The notes: generated by a model not told the origin, from the letters alone. DNA of 50,000 bases from Symbiodinium natans (GCA_905221605.1 CAJNDS010002487.1:318202-368201), one strand, 5' to 3'; shown: positions 31,558 to 40,346, counted from the stretch's first letter. Program-made: numbers and translations.

Positions 31558-31913
31558 TAGTGAAGTTTCTTTAGCGGCTAGGGGAAGTGTGAGGCTTTGG
31601 AACCCTAAACCCTAAACCCTAAACCCTAAACGTGTCAGCCTACACCTTCCACGAACAAGGCTTCCAGGAATATGGCTTAGGCCTACACCCCACGGGCACT
31701 CGAAGAGTGATGATTCTTAAGCAGTACCTCGTCGAAAGTATGGGAGTAAGGTCTGGCTGTAGCGACATTACTTTAGTGGCGAGGGAACGTGCAAGGTTTT
31801 GGACTCGGTTTCATCCGAAAACAAATCGGGTTTGCAGGAATGGTAGCCCACAGGCACCGAAGCATGACTACATATTCTGAAACAATATTCCTTGGAAGTC
31901 TTGGAGTAGACCC
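31558..31913. repeat. Diverged tandem duplication, one copy with a telomere tract
   Basis: Copy 1 (31558-31745) and copy 2 (31764-31913) share words CTTTAG.GG..AGGGAA, CAGGAAT and GGAGTA in the same order. Copy 1 carries four CCCTAAA units where copy 2 has none. Confidence 0.65.
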
Positions 31914-31977
31914 CAGAGAAGCTTGCAGAGCCCCGCCGAGTGTCCCTAGAGCATCCACCTTGCAGTACTCGCCTCAT
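31768..31977 (-). other. Weak kelch-like frame in a local duplication
   Basis: Frame ASFSGVYSKTSKEYCFR and HSCKPDLFSDETES. PDLFSDE resembles DDLFSYD of the 18.1 kb exon. It lies in the second copy of a local tandem duplication (31558-31913). Confidence 0.3.
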
Positions 31978-32310
31978 CCCACTCCCCGCCCCCTCCCAAA
32001 TGGGACCCCTAGCATGGACCCACTGCTGGCAAACGAAAACTAAAGATCAAAACTCTTCCCAAGATCCCGCTGGACCTAAACCTGTCAATCTCCTTGGGAC
32101 CCTCGACTTTCTTAGGAAAGGTGAAGCATGTGCTTACAAACTTGCAAAGGCCGAAACGTGTCGATTGCTCTCTTGTCCTAAGGTTTGATGCTGTAGACCC
32201 TGTGCTACGGAGCTTTGTGAGGCAGAGCACGAAATATGCTCTCGACGGTGCACTTCCTTCGACATACACCCTCTTATAGATTTTACATCCTGAACACCAG
32301 CCGGGCGTGC

Positions 32311-32380
32311 CGTGACGTCGTAGCAATGCAGAGATCGGTACAAGGTGGCGCCTTGCTGCCCCCCGAAAATCAGCATACAC
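32311..32380 (-). CDS. Kelch exon, MLIFGG...LHCYDVT type
   Basis: Seventy nucleotides from AG|G TGT ATG CTG to GTC ACG|gcacgc. It encodes (R)CMLIFGGQQGATLYRS then LHCYDVT. The acceptor, the phase-2 start and the GC donor are the same as in the exon at 15825-15897. It lacks its own Trp, which should be supplied by the next exon. Confidence 0.88.
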
Positions 32381-32662
32381 CTCGCTCGAGCTGGAATGAT
32401 GTTGAGGCTTTGCTGTTTGGGTGCTATTGCTCGGAAGTCGGATTTCAAAGAAGGACAGAGACCCAAAAGAAAGAAAATGTCAGAGATCCGCCGAGTCACG
32501 TGTTGACGCTCGAGTACACCTTCGAAACGCGTGCGCAAGTCAACTGGTGAGGTTTGGGGCGGATTGGCTTGGGCTTACCAGCTTGAAACCGAAAGCGCCG
32601 AACCTCCATCTTCACTACTACGAGGAGAGCCCCCTAAACCCTAAACCCTAAACCCTAAACCC

Positions 32663-32785
32663 TCAACCGAGATTCACACCGTGGTTTCTGAACCGAGCCG
32701 CTGCTGAAGCGTGGGAGGCGGCCGTTGGCGCGGTCCCGCTGGAACTGGACACCAAGCTCATCTGGTTCATCTGCCAGACAGCTTG
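32663..32785 (-). CDS. Kelch linker exon
   Basis: Frame AVWQMNQMSLVSSSSG then TAPTAASHASAAARFRN and a stop at a CCCTAAA tract. Trp, Ser-Gly, Pro and SHASAA are in textbook kelch linker order. Confidence 0.8.
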   Translation of the reverse strand, partial: QAVWQMNQMSLVSSSSGTAPTAASHASAAARFRNHGVNLG

Positions 32786-32793
32786 TGGGACGG

Positions 32794-32885
32794 TTTAGGG
32801 TTTAGGGTTTAGATTTAGGGTTTAAGGTTTAGGGTTTAGGGTTTAGGGTTTAGGGTTTAGGGTTTAGGGTTTGGGTTTAGGGTTG
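32794..32885. repeat. TTTAGGG telomere-like tract
   Basis: About 12 units; separated from CCCTAAA at 32634-32662 by one kelch linker exon. Confidence 0.95.
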
Positions 32886-33121
32886 AGGACACAGAGTTTG
32901 GGAATTGGGCAGAAAGAATGTCAAACAGCAAGCGCAAAGAATGTTAGACTCGGAACAAGCTGGGATCTCAGCACCCCCCCCACCCTCAACTCTCAGACCT
33001 TCAGTGCAGATGATTAACTTACCCAAAACTTTCAAGGAAACCCTAAACCCTAAACCCTAAACCCTAAACCAACAGTAAACCTTCAAGGAAAGAGCTGAAC
33101 AAGCCAAAACGCACCACGCAC

Positions 33122-33195
33122 CTGGGTGTCGTAGGAATACAAGTTGTCATTCCAGGCATTTGTGTTATCCTTCGGTGCAGCATTGTGGCGAATTT
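33122..33195 (-). CDS. Kelch exon with LYSYD strand and GT donor
   Basis: Frame APKDNTNAWNDNLYSYDTQ ending exactly at CAG|gtgcgt. Its paralogue at 18.13 kb ends FSYDIQ with CAG|gtgcaa, the same boundary. The acceptor may be caccgaag just before GAT AAC ACA. Confidence 0.8.
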
Positions 33196-33251
33196 ACGTT
33201 ACCGGTCTAGCAGGCGTGGAAACATCGGGATCGCACGTTGGACCCCAAACC

Positions 33252-33430
33252 CTAAATAGCATTAAAAAGCCACCATGCTTCCGGAGCTTGCTTCTTGGCG
33301 CGAGGTTCGCAGCTTTTACCCCCCCAAATGCACCGAATGCAGAACCTTTTCAAGGCCCATGCAACATCACGCGACATTGCTGTACGTTCGCCTCTAGCTT
33401 CCGCCCCTAAACCCGAAGCCGAAGTGTCAG
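33252..33430 (-). CDS. Kelch-like exon
   Basis: Frame DVAWALKRFCIRCIWGG then KSCEPRAKKQAPEAWW. IWGG is a good glycine strand and AWW could be the next Trp. The frame extends 5' to about 33617 with a further linker-like text (PEWDALSVSISYAAPL). Confidence 0.5.
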
Positions 33431-33755
33431 GGAAGGACCCCCGCAGACTTCCTTCTGCAGCTTTCTGGGCGCGCAGCTTTCTGGCTGCTAAAAGCGAAGT
33501 TAGGGGGGGGCTCAGGATGGTCGAGATGCGCTCTTTTCGAAACTCATGGAGAAGCAGCGGTGCAGCGTAGCTGATGGATACAGAAAGGGCATCCCACTCT
33601 GGCTGGGCCCCCTCCACTGCAAGCCTCAGCCCTCCGGGGTCTAAGGGAGGTCTCAGGGGGTGTCGGGGAGGTACAAGGGGGGTGTAAAGGGGGTGTGTAA
33701 GGGGGGTCGAACGGTATAGGGGGGGGGAGGTCCAAGACCCCCGAGCCCAACTTTC

Positions 33756-33880
33756 TCAAGGCTGCTGAGGCCAAGGAGCGATTCCCCCCCACAGCAGAAT
33801 GGTCAGGCCAACCGGATTGTAGACGGCCACGTGGGCAGTCAACCTCGAGCCCACCGGGGGCTTGCGACGTGTCACTGGCG
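33756..33880 (-). CDS. Kelch exon, LLWGG type
   Basis: Frame SRLTAHVAVYNPVGLTI then LLWGGIAPWPQQ and stop. Nearly identical in its core to the exon at 19.0 kb (GHVVVYNPVGQTILLWGG), so the two are paralogous exons 14.8 kb apart. His and Val-Tyr belong to the blade linker; LLWGG is the glycine strand. Confidence 0.85.
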
Positions 33881-33984
33881 CTCTGACCCTTGGGTAGGAG
33901 TAAGTAGTAACAATGACAACAATAGTAATAATGATAATAATCATGATGACGATCAGAATATGAGGTAGAGAAATACAGAGGCTT

Positions 33985-34085
33985 GAAGGGTTCGTGAACC
34001 GGCTGGACAGAGACATATTCAAACTCAATGAACCACCACTGACAAAGACCTATCCGAACATGGCCACGCCGCCCACATCTACTCA
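33985..34085 (-). other. Possible kelch linker
   Basis: Frame RCGRRGHVRIGLCQWW then FIEFEYVSVQ. RRGHV matches the RREGHV linker at 19.0 kb. Confidence 0.35.
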
Positions 34086-34199
34086 TACTTACTTCTACCT
34101 CAAACCCATGGCAAATACCTGCAGCTTGCGATTTTACACCCAATCCATGGCAAACATCTTTGCTTGGTGCAGCAGATGGACTGCGTAGGCAAATTACCA

Positions 34200-34388
34200 T
34201 TACAACAGAATCCCGAGCTTCTCAAGCTCCCAATCGTTGCTCTGCACTGTGCCAGCAGGTTCCGACTCGCAATAAGGCGAACAGGAACAGCAACCGGTCT
34301 GGAGAGAACATGTGTCTCGGAGTTGTGCTTCTCCACTGTGCCACAGAACGTTAAGCTTCTTGATGAGATTCCGAAACGTAAAACCCAC
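34200..34388 (-). CDS. Kelch-like exon
   Basis: Frame KKLNVLWHSGEAQLRDTC then SLQTGCCSCSPYC and SNDWELEKLG. NVLWHSG...LRD corresponds to LLWGG...L.D; DWELEKL gives the next Trp. One glycine is lost. Confidence 0.45.
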   Translation of the reverse strand: MGFTFRNLIKKLNVLWHSGEAQLRDTCSLQTGCCSCSPYCESEPAGTVQSNDWELEKLGILL

Positions 34389-34480
34389 AATGTCCTACGC
34401 CAAAGCCCGCAAGCCCCCAGCGCCCAGAAGCTGAGGATTTGTTCCAGTAAACGATACTTGCGTCCATGCCTGACAGGGCT
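34377..34480 (-). CDS. Kelch-like exon
   Basis: Frame GMDASIVYWNKSSASGRW then GLAGFGVGHCGF. DASIVYWN aligns to DAMLVYGG of the 0.2 kb exon; Trp in place of the first Gly. Confidence 0.45.
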
Positions 34481-34724
34481 TAGCAGACTTGGAGCACAGG
34501 AAGGGGGGTCCGACTAGATTTCATAGTTTTGGGGCCTACCGGACTAGGGAATTCTGGGACGGTGTCTGGGTGTGTACATTCAATCGTAACAAAGACGCTC
34601 GCGACTTCTTTGGCTTCAAGTCACTGCAAACTGTTTGAGGCTCTTGTTGAGGTTCTGTGTGAATCTGTCTCCTCTACAACGATGTGACCGACGTGTCTTT
34701 ATCTTGAAATTCAATTCAAGCTTC

Positions 34725-34860
34725 CGAATCACGAGTAGCCTTGAAATTCTGCCAAGGGCAGATGTCAACGAGAAACCGACTGGAGGAGGGTTGAAAAGCT
34801 GTTGCCAGCACTGAATTGCTAGTGACTGCTCTCAAGTCAAGATCAATTGGAGCCGAACTC
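34725..34860 (-). other. Possible kelch linker
   Basis: Frame LRAVTSNSVLATAFQPSS then SRFLVDICPWQNFK. It resembles a linker followed by a strand (FLVDI) and Trp, without glycines. Confidence 0.3.
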
Positions 34861-34929
34861 AACCAACCCCCCCCCCCCCAAAAAAAAAAAAATGATAATA
34901 ATAATAATAATAAATAAATAAAAACACAA

Positions 34930-35047
34930 CAGCACCCAAAAAAAGATAAGCTTCTAGACTTCTGGCCCAGGCACACCCCTCTCGAACTTCCAAAGATCGT
35001 TGTATATCCCCGACGTCCCACCTGTTTTCTCGAACTGGGTTCTTCAT
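34930..35047 (-). CDS. Kelch-like exon
   Basis: Frame RENRWDVGDIQRSLEVREG then CAWARSLEAYLFLGA. Trp, the acidic linker and YLFLGA fit a blade linker plus glycine strand. A parallel frame reads TTIFGSSRG, so more than one reading is possible here. Confidence 0.5.
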
Positions 35048-35059
35048 ACAGGGGAGGGG

Positions 35060-35245
35060 TTTTTTGGCTTCTGGGATGGACTTGCAACCGTTGCCAGGCT
35101 TTCTGTGGCGTCTCCATGCTTGAAGACAAAATCTCCGCGCAGAGACTGCGCAGCTGCCTTAGCGCGCCAAGCGGCTGTCGCTTTGTCCTCCGTGAATATA
35201 CAGGGCGCTTGCAATGGCAACCTTGGCCGGAGACACCCCAACTTC
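35060..35245 (-). CDS. Kelch exon with IHGG strand, frame broken
   Basis: VAIASALYIHGGQSDSRLA is a good kelch strand. The expected next strand, LRGDFVFKHGDATESL, lies in another frame about 40 bp further on, so there is either a tiny intron (GC donor after GACA, acceptor gcgcag) or a frameshift. The upstream part of the frame overlaps a MITE-like element at 35251-35338. Confidence 0.65.
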
Positions 35246-35250
35246 CCAAA

Positions 35251-35338
35251 GAGCCCAATACCCCTTAATGAAGGAATATTCCCAACATAATAAGGATCCC
35301 TGTTTAGAAGTTAAGGAAGACTCCTTAATCCGCCGAGG
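35251..35338. mobile_element. MITE-like CCTTAA element, copy 2
   Basis: AATACCCCTTAATGAAGGAAT on the left and GACTCCTTAATCCGCCGAGG on the right, parallel to copy 1. A half element in opposite orientation (TTAAGGGGTATTGGGCTTT) lies at 35888-35906. Confidence 0.5.
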
Positions 35339-35424
35339 CCTGGGGCCGAAGGTGTATAGGTTGTGAGAACAGGCACCCCCCTCCAAATCCTCCCCCACAC
35401 CCCTACACACCCCCCCTATCCCCC

Positions 35425-35533
35425 CCCCTACCCTGCTCCCAAAGCCAGAAGAGGATCTTCGTGAAAGGCGGAGCGTTTTCCGCGACGCGCTGGCTTGAGG
35501 GCCCCGAGGCTCAACTGGTGCACGAGCCGAAGA
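35425..35533 (-). CDS. Kelch linker exon
   Basis: Frame TLRLVHQLSLGALKPARRG then KRSAFHEDPLLALGAG. The elements QL..G..P.RRG.RSAF and LLALGAG match the blade linker and the glycine strand (LGAG for FGG). Confidence 0.5.
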
Positions 35534-35565
35534 GTCTAAGCTTGAACCTTGAACTCGAAGCTAAC

Positions 35566-35728
35566 AAACCCCTAAACCCCTAAACCCTAAACCTTAAGCC
35601 CTAAGCGCTCAACCCTCAAACCCTCAAACCCTCAAACCCTCAAACCCTCAAACCCTCAAACCCTCAAACCCTCAAACCCTCAAACCCTCAACCCTCAACC
35701 CTCAACCCTCAACCCTAATCCCTAAGGG
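35566..35728. repeat. CCCTCAAA octamer tract
   Basis: Begins as CCCTAAA and becomes about ten perfect CCCTCAAA units, then CCCTCAA units. Confidence 0.95.
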
Positions 35729-36001
35729 GAGCGCCCGTGGAAGCACAGCCGCGCCATGCTCGCCGAGCCCGAGGCAAGCTACGTGCACAGCCCTGGACGC
35801 CTATGTGACCCTGTGCGGCCGCGGGCGGCGCGAACGTGCGCCGGGCGCTGCGCTGGGCCAGGCCGAGGCGGGTCGCGTAGCGTTAAAATTAAGGGGTATT
35901 GGGCTTTTTGGGTTCCTAGACGCCTCAAAGAGCAAACGAGGAAGGCTTGGGGTCTTTGAGCTTGAGATAGCTGGAGGCTTGCAGGTCCGTTGCAACAAGA
36001 A

Positions 36002-36184
36002 CTAGCAGTAACTAGCAACGTGAGCATCATCTGTCGCACCCCGCAAGGGTCCCTCCCGTCCCGTACCTCGTGTCCCGCCTACTCCGCAGGGTCCTTTGCT
36101 TGAACCCCGCAGTGACCCTCCCCTCCCGTATACCATCCAACCCCGACGCGCTCTACAAGGCTTCGAGCAACACACTCTAATCAA
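36002..36184 (-). CDS. Kelch exon with YGRGG strand
   Basis: Frame CRARRGWMVYGRGGSLRG then SSKGPCGVGG. MVYG.GG is a kelch strand with one inserted residue. It directly follows the 36.3 kb linker in transcription order, as a blade should. Confidence 0.55.
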   Translation of the reverse strand: MIRVCCSKPCRARRGWMVYGRGGSLRGSSKGPCGVGGTRGTGREGPLRGATDDAHVASYC

Positions 36185-36362
36185 CCCTCAACCCTGAGCC
36201 CCCACAATCTGAACCCAGGAGTCGAAAACAACAAGGCACCAACGACTCAAAAAAAAACCACCTCCCCATTTGCAACCGGCTCACCAAGGCGTGCGACCGC
36301 CGTGCGCCCGTGGTGCTCGTGACCTGCGTCAGGCTGCGAATGATATCAGAAGCAGTAGCCAA
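36185..36362 (-). CDS. Kelch linker exon
   Basis: Frame SLTQVTSTTGARRSHALVS then RLQMGRWFFFESL. The linker W/L.QV....G.RRSHA and the strand GRWFFF (aligned to GRMYVFGG) are well placed; the glycine pair is ES. The adjacent lower-coordinate frame provides a YGRGG strand. Confidence 0.65.
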
Positions 36363-36419
36363 GTCACAAAAGAACTTGCAACATAATGCAACAGCACGTG
36401 GTCGTTATTTTCTCTTATA

Positions 36420-37106
36420 CGCTCGTAGCACGTACTGATATATAATCATGTATAACCAATTGCCGTACACGAAAATATAGATGTGAATAGCATATACAAT
36501 GCATCATCATCTATCTCGAACATGTACATAATATATATGTACATATATATATATACAGATTGATTGATTGTTCATTAATTGCTTTGATGTATATATGGGC
36601 CAGCATAGGCGCCCCCCCCCCCCCCCCCCCCCCCCCATGGTATCCCCCCCCCCCCCCCTGTGGTTCATGGTCTGTGGTTCATGGGTTAGGGGTTAGGGTT
36701 TAGGGGGTTTAGGGTCAGGCTTTAGGGTTCAGGATTTTCCCTCTGGTCCATTGGTTCACTGTGGGTTTAGAGTTTGATTTGGGTTCAAGGTTCGGGGTAA
36801 TGATAGGTTTACGGTTTCCCCTCTCCCCCCCTGTGGTTCGTGCTGGGTTTACGGTTGAGGGTTCAGAATTAAAGCAGCAAAGATTTCGGGTTTACCCTTC
36901 TCCCTCCCGTCGTTCATTGGTGGGTTTAAGTTTTAGGGCTGGGGTTCAGGGTTTGGGGTTTAGGCTGAGGCTTCTCTTTCCCCCCCCCCCCCCGTGGTCC
37001 GTGGTGTTTTTAGGGTTAACAGGCAGGGTTTGGTGGGGGGTTGCCGGGGGGGGGGTGGGGGGATACCATTGGGGGGGGGGGGGTCGATTACGCGGAACGC
37101 GGGCGC

Positions 37107-37137
<31 letters not shown>

Positions 37138-37560
37138 GATATAGAAATCGAGATAGAAAAAGAAGTAGAAATGTGAATAGAAATAGAAATAGATATAGAT
37201 CTAGATATAGATACAGATATAGATATAGATACAGACATACACATATATATATATATATACACATATATTAGTGTGTGTATGTGCAACATAACAGATGTGT
37301 ATGGGTATGTCAAAATAACTGTATATCTGTGTGCGGAAAAATATGTATACACATGTGGGTCACCACCTGGCGGTTCCCGTGGCGTTTTTGCACGTTCCAA
37401 TAAACCACTAAGCAGTAAACCATTAAACCAGCCAAAGAAAGGCTCCTCCTTGTGGGAATACCTCAACCATTGAGCCTTTGAACCGCTAAACCATGAAACC
37501 ATTAAACCATCAAACCGAAGCCATACGTAGCTTCCCTGGTGAATGATCTTAAACATGTTC
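36420..37560. repeat. AT microsatellites, C-runs and degenerate G-rich repeats
   Basis: TATATA runs at 36530-36560 and 37110-37265, C-runs at 36610-36660 and 36980-36993, G-runs near 37045-37084, degenerate TTTAGGG at 36680-36970 and AAACCATTAAACC words at 37395-37515. A minus frame LMVSWFSGSKAQWLRYS is a doubtful kelch remnant. Confidence 0.8.
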
Positions 37561-38045
37561 AGAGCCATCGTGTGTGCACCATGAACAGCAATGACAGACT
37601 CTTCAACTTTGTCTTCTGTAGGGTATGCTTAGAGTCTCGCACAACGCTGCTCTTTCAAAGCAGAAAGGTCTGGAACGGTTTGTCATTGTGCTATTGAAGA
37701 GACAGAGGGAGCAGAAGGAGCCGTTGCACTTCCTTTGGGAAATGTTACGTTCAAGCTCCCTCTGCTAGCCAAGAACTAGGGGCATATGGATGCAGACTCG
37801 GCCTAAACATCAAGCAGCTAAAACACACAGGGGTTTAGGGTGTGAGGGTTTAGGGTTTAGGGTTTAGGGTTTAGGGCTCAGGGTTTAGGGTTTAGGGTTT
37901 CGGGTTTCGGGTTTCGGGTTAGACAAAATCCCGGAAGCGTTCAAGGTTCGAGCTTACGGACTCTTGACCTCCTCTCCCGCAGGACTCTTTTTTGAGGGAC
38001 TCTTTGGGGTGGGAGGCCCGAAGCAGGGGACTTGTTCTCAGATCT
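37560..38045 (-). other. Island with weak kelch-like frame
   Basis: The right part (37920-38045) reads LLRASHPKESLKKES then CGRGGQESVSSNLERF: a possible linker (R.SH) and GRGG strand. The left part (37560-37830) carries SATAPSAPSVSS-type linker text and no clear exon. A TTTAGGG tract at 37830-37920 lies between. Confidence 0.25.
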
Positions 38046-38047
38046 TC

Positions 38048-38140
38048 TTAGGGTTTAGGGGTGTAGGGTTTAGGGTTTAGGGTTTTAGGGTTTAGGGTTT
38101 AGGGTTTAGGGTTTAGGGTTTAACCCTAAACCCTAAACCC
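38048..38140. repeat. Head-to-head telomere-like junction
   Basis: TTTAGGG units run up to 38120 and pass directly into CCCTAAA units (GGGTTTAACCCTAAACCC). This inverted arrangement without spacer is unique in the window. Confidence 0.93.
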
Positions 38141-38262
38141 CACAACCCATCCCAACGCACGAGGGAGCAAAATCACAACTGGGAGGGGCCTCCGCCCAAC
38201 TCCCGGGAGCCGCGTCCTCACAGGCTGTGCCATTTTACAGGAACTTGGGGTTGAAAGCTTTA
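38135..38262 (-). CDS. Kelch-like linker exon
   Basis: Frame KMAQPVRTRLPGVGRRPL then PVVILLPRALGWVVG. It resembles the exon at 19.0 kb (RREGHVVVYNPVG...ILLWGG) in its Arg-Arg, VV and ILL positions. Head-to-head telomere repeats lie immediately to its left. Confidence 0.4.
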
Positions 38263-38279
38263 AGGTTTCGGGTTTTGCG

Positions 38280-38450
38280 ATTTAGGGTTTAGGGTTTAGG
38301 GTTTAGGGTTTAGGGTTTAGGGTTTAGGGTTTAGGGTCTAGGGTCTAGGGTCTAGGGTTTAGGGATTAGGGATTAGGGATTTGGGATTAGGGATTAGGGA
38401 TTGGGTTTAGGGTTCAGGCTTTGGGTCTTGAAACCCTAAACCCTAAACCC
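38280..38450. repeat. TTTAGGG tract with CTAGGGT and ATTAGGG blocks, then CCCTAAA
   Basis: Variant blocks are clustered; a short C-type array follows at 38431-38450. Confidence 0.93.
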
Positions 38451-38479
38451 TGTAAGGGAGCAAGAGGTTCATACAGGAG

Positions 38480-38585
38480 GCTCAGGGGACTTTCAGAGTT
38501 GTTGAGTTTCGGGGAGTGCGAGGGGGGCTGTTGGTGTACACCCGCATACCCCCAGACCCGAAAGCTCCGAATGCCTCACGGGTTG
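38480..38585 (-). CDS. Kelch-like exon, VYT variant
   Basis: Frame GAFGSGGMRVYTNSPPR then TPRNSTTLKVP before a stop. The strand is MRVYTN, matching two other islands (MVYTSL at 3.74 kb, QVYTSN at 16.55 kb), where Thr-Ser/Asn replaces the glycine pair. Confidence 0.4.
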
Positions 38586-38702
38586 AGGGTCTAGGGTTTC
38601 TTTCGGGTTTGGGGTTTGGGGTTTAGGAGTTTCACCCTAAACCCTAAACCCTAAACCCTAAACCCTAAACCCTAAACCCTAAACCCTAAACCCTTTCGCC
38701 GG

Positions 38703-38828
38703 TTTTGGGAGTTTGGGGAGAATTTAAGGTGCAGGACTTGGCTCCAATTAGCTCTCCCGTCCTCCAAGCAAATCCGCCAGCCATACCAACTGTTTTTGGC
38801 ATCCTGACCGACGCAGCACAAAAGCTTG
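38703..38828 (-). CDS. Kelch-like exon
   Basis: Continuous frame CVGQDAKNSWYGWRICLE then DGRANWSQVLHL. YG is retained and Trp follows at the expected spacing (NWSQV). It fills the whole island between two telomere-like tracts. Confidence 0.45.
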
Positions 38829-38904
38829 GTGGGGGTTCAGGGTTTAGGGTTTAGGGTTTAGGGTTTAGTGTTTAGGGTTTAAGGTTTAGGGTTTAGGGTT
38901 ACGG

Positions 38905-39207
38905 AAAGAACAATCCGGGTAACTGAGCGGAAAGCTGTGGAGGTTCGTTGGAGTTGCGAGCCTTGCGCGGCTTGGGCCTTAGGGCAAACACTCAGAAACT
39001 TGATTAACCTGAGCTTGATGAGCAAGCACATCCCAATCTGCGGTTTAGGGCAACCCTAAACCCTAAACCCTAAACCCGAAACCCGAAACCCTAAACCCTA
39101 AACCCTAAACCCTAAACCCTAAACCTTTGCAAAAGACGTTGAGAGAATGGGGACCTTCTCCGAGGCGATCATTCTGCAACTCGAAGTCCCCTGAAAGGAA
39201 CGAAGTT
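38905..39207 (-). other. Two weak kelch-like strands with good acceptors
   Basis: After cctttcag (39207) a frame reads GTSSCRMIASEKVPIL; after aaaccgcag (about 39045) another reads IGMCLLIKLRLIKFLSVC. Both place a hydrophobic strand where MLIFGG would be but lack the glycines. A CCCTAAA tract (39052-39125) separates them. Confidence 0.25.
39052..39125. repeat. CCCTAAA telomere-like tract
   Basis: About ten units with two CCCGAAA variants; similar tracts at 39248-39280 and 39562-39620. Confidence 0.95.
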
Positions 39208-39299
39208 TGGGACTAAAGCCCGGCCCGTTACATGGAAGGCGTAAATCCGAAACCCTAAACCCTAAACCCTAAACCCGAAACGCCCCCTGTTTGAGGCTT

Positions 39300-39500
39300 G
39301 CGGGGCTTCGTGGCAGCCCAAGCAGCGAGGAACCACTGGATATCGCTCGTTGGAACGATGCCTCCGCGAACCGAGAGCCCAAAAAGAGCATAAAACAAGT
39401 TGCCCATCCCGAGCTGTGGGAGGTGGATCACTGAACACATACAACCTGAGACCACGACAAAAACCTGACGAACATACCAGAAAACGGGAACTGGAGCTCC
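39300..39500 (-). CDS. Kelch-like exon
   Basis: Frame with RLYVFSDPPPTARDGQL then VLCSFWALGS: LYVF in the position of MYVFGG and a following L..F.. aromatic strand. The glycine pair is replaced by SD. Flanked on both sides by CCCTAAA tracts. Confidence 0.5.
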
Positions 39501-39769
39501 CTGAACGCATGCAAAGATGAGAACCGAAGCAAGTCCTGGCTTTGGGGCCACGGAGCGTGCATCCCTAAACCCTAAACCCTAAACCCTAAACCCTAAACCC
39601 CTAAACCCTAAACCCTAAGCCCCAAAAAAAAAAAGAGCCCAAAGGTCCGCCCCGTTCCACGCACAAAAAAAACACAGAAACGTCACTCGGCGTCACAGGA
39701 GCCAGGCAGGGCTTTTTGTGTGCCAGCGTGGAAAGAAACTGCTTTTTGCAACAGCCCGGAAGCAAATAA

Positions 39770-40030
39770 CAATAATGAATATATTCTTATATGTGTTTTT
39801 CTTATGTACATATGTATATATATATATATATATATATGCTTGATTTCACAGAATTAATATGTTCGTATGCATCATGAGGGGGGTGTGACCAAGCATAAGT
39901 ATAAGTATAAATATAAACAGATGTATAAATAACAATATAAACATTATCATGAATATAAAGACAAATATAAATACATATATCTATATTTATATATTTATCT
40001 GGTTATTTATATGTGTGTGTGTGCAATATC
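39770..40030. repeat. AT-rich microsatellite region
   Basis: TATATA and ATAAATATAA runs; no gene. Confidence 0.9.
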
Positions 40031-40189
40031 TGTGCTTTGTTAGTTGTCTAAGGTCTCTGAAAAATTTGGGGTATAGAAGGGGTACCCCTATTTTGGGAAA
40101 TACCCATGTCATACGGTCAAAACTCTTCAGAACCGCCACAACAAAACCCAAAACCCTTGCAAATCTCGGCCCGAATCGGAACTTGCTCC

Positions 40190-40346
40190 AACCCCAAGCC
40201 ATTCCCCGGCCCCGAAACAAAAGGCAATCCGGGAAACCTGCAATGGCTGCGTACATGCCATGCCATGAAGAAGGGTATTTGAACTCGTCACTGATCACAA
40301 CAACTCCCAAGATTCTGCCGCGGAGCCATTGTCCGGAATTCCCCAT
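40190..40346 (-). CDS. Kelch-like exon
   Basis: Frame with GRILGVVVISDEFKYPSSW, then HGMYAAIAGFP and DCLLFRGRGMAWGW. The order His...AA....DCLLF.GRG parallels the clean module at 5.8 kb (YHTAVLAEPQSDCMLIFGG). The glycine pair is changed to RGRG. Confidence 0.5.

Noticed and set aside
32590-32640. Plus-strand text NLHLHYYEES resembling a kelch second strand
   Set aside because: No glycine strand or linker accompanies it on plus, and the minus strand is also open (ALLVVVKMEV); judged chance.
34164-34517. Plus-strand frame of 117 codons
   Set aside because: Two kelch-like minus modules occupy the same DNA and the plus text shows no domain.
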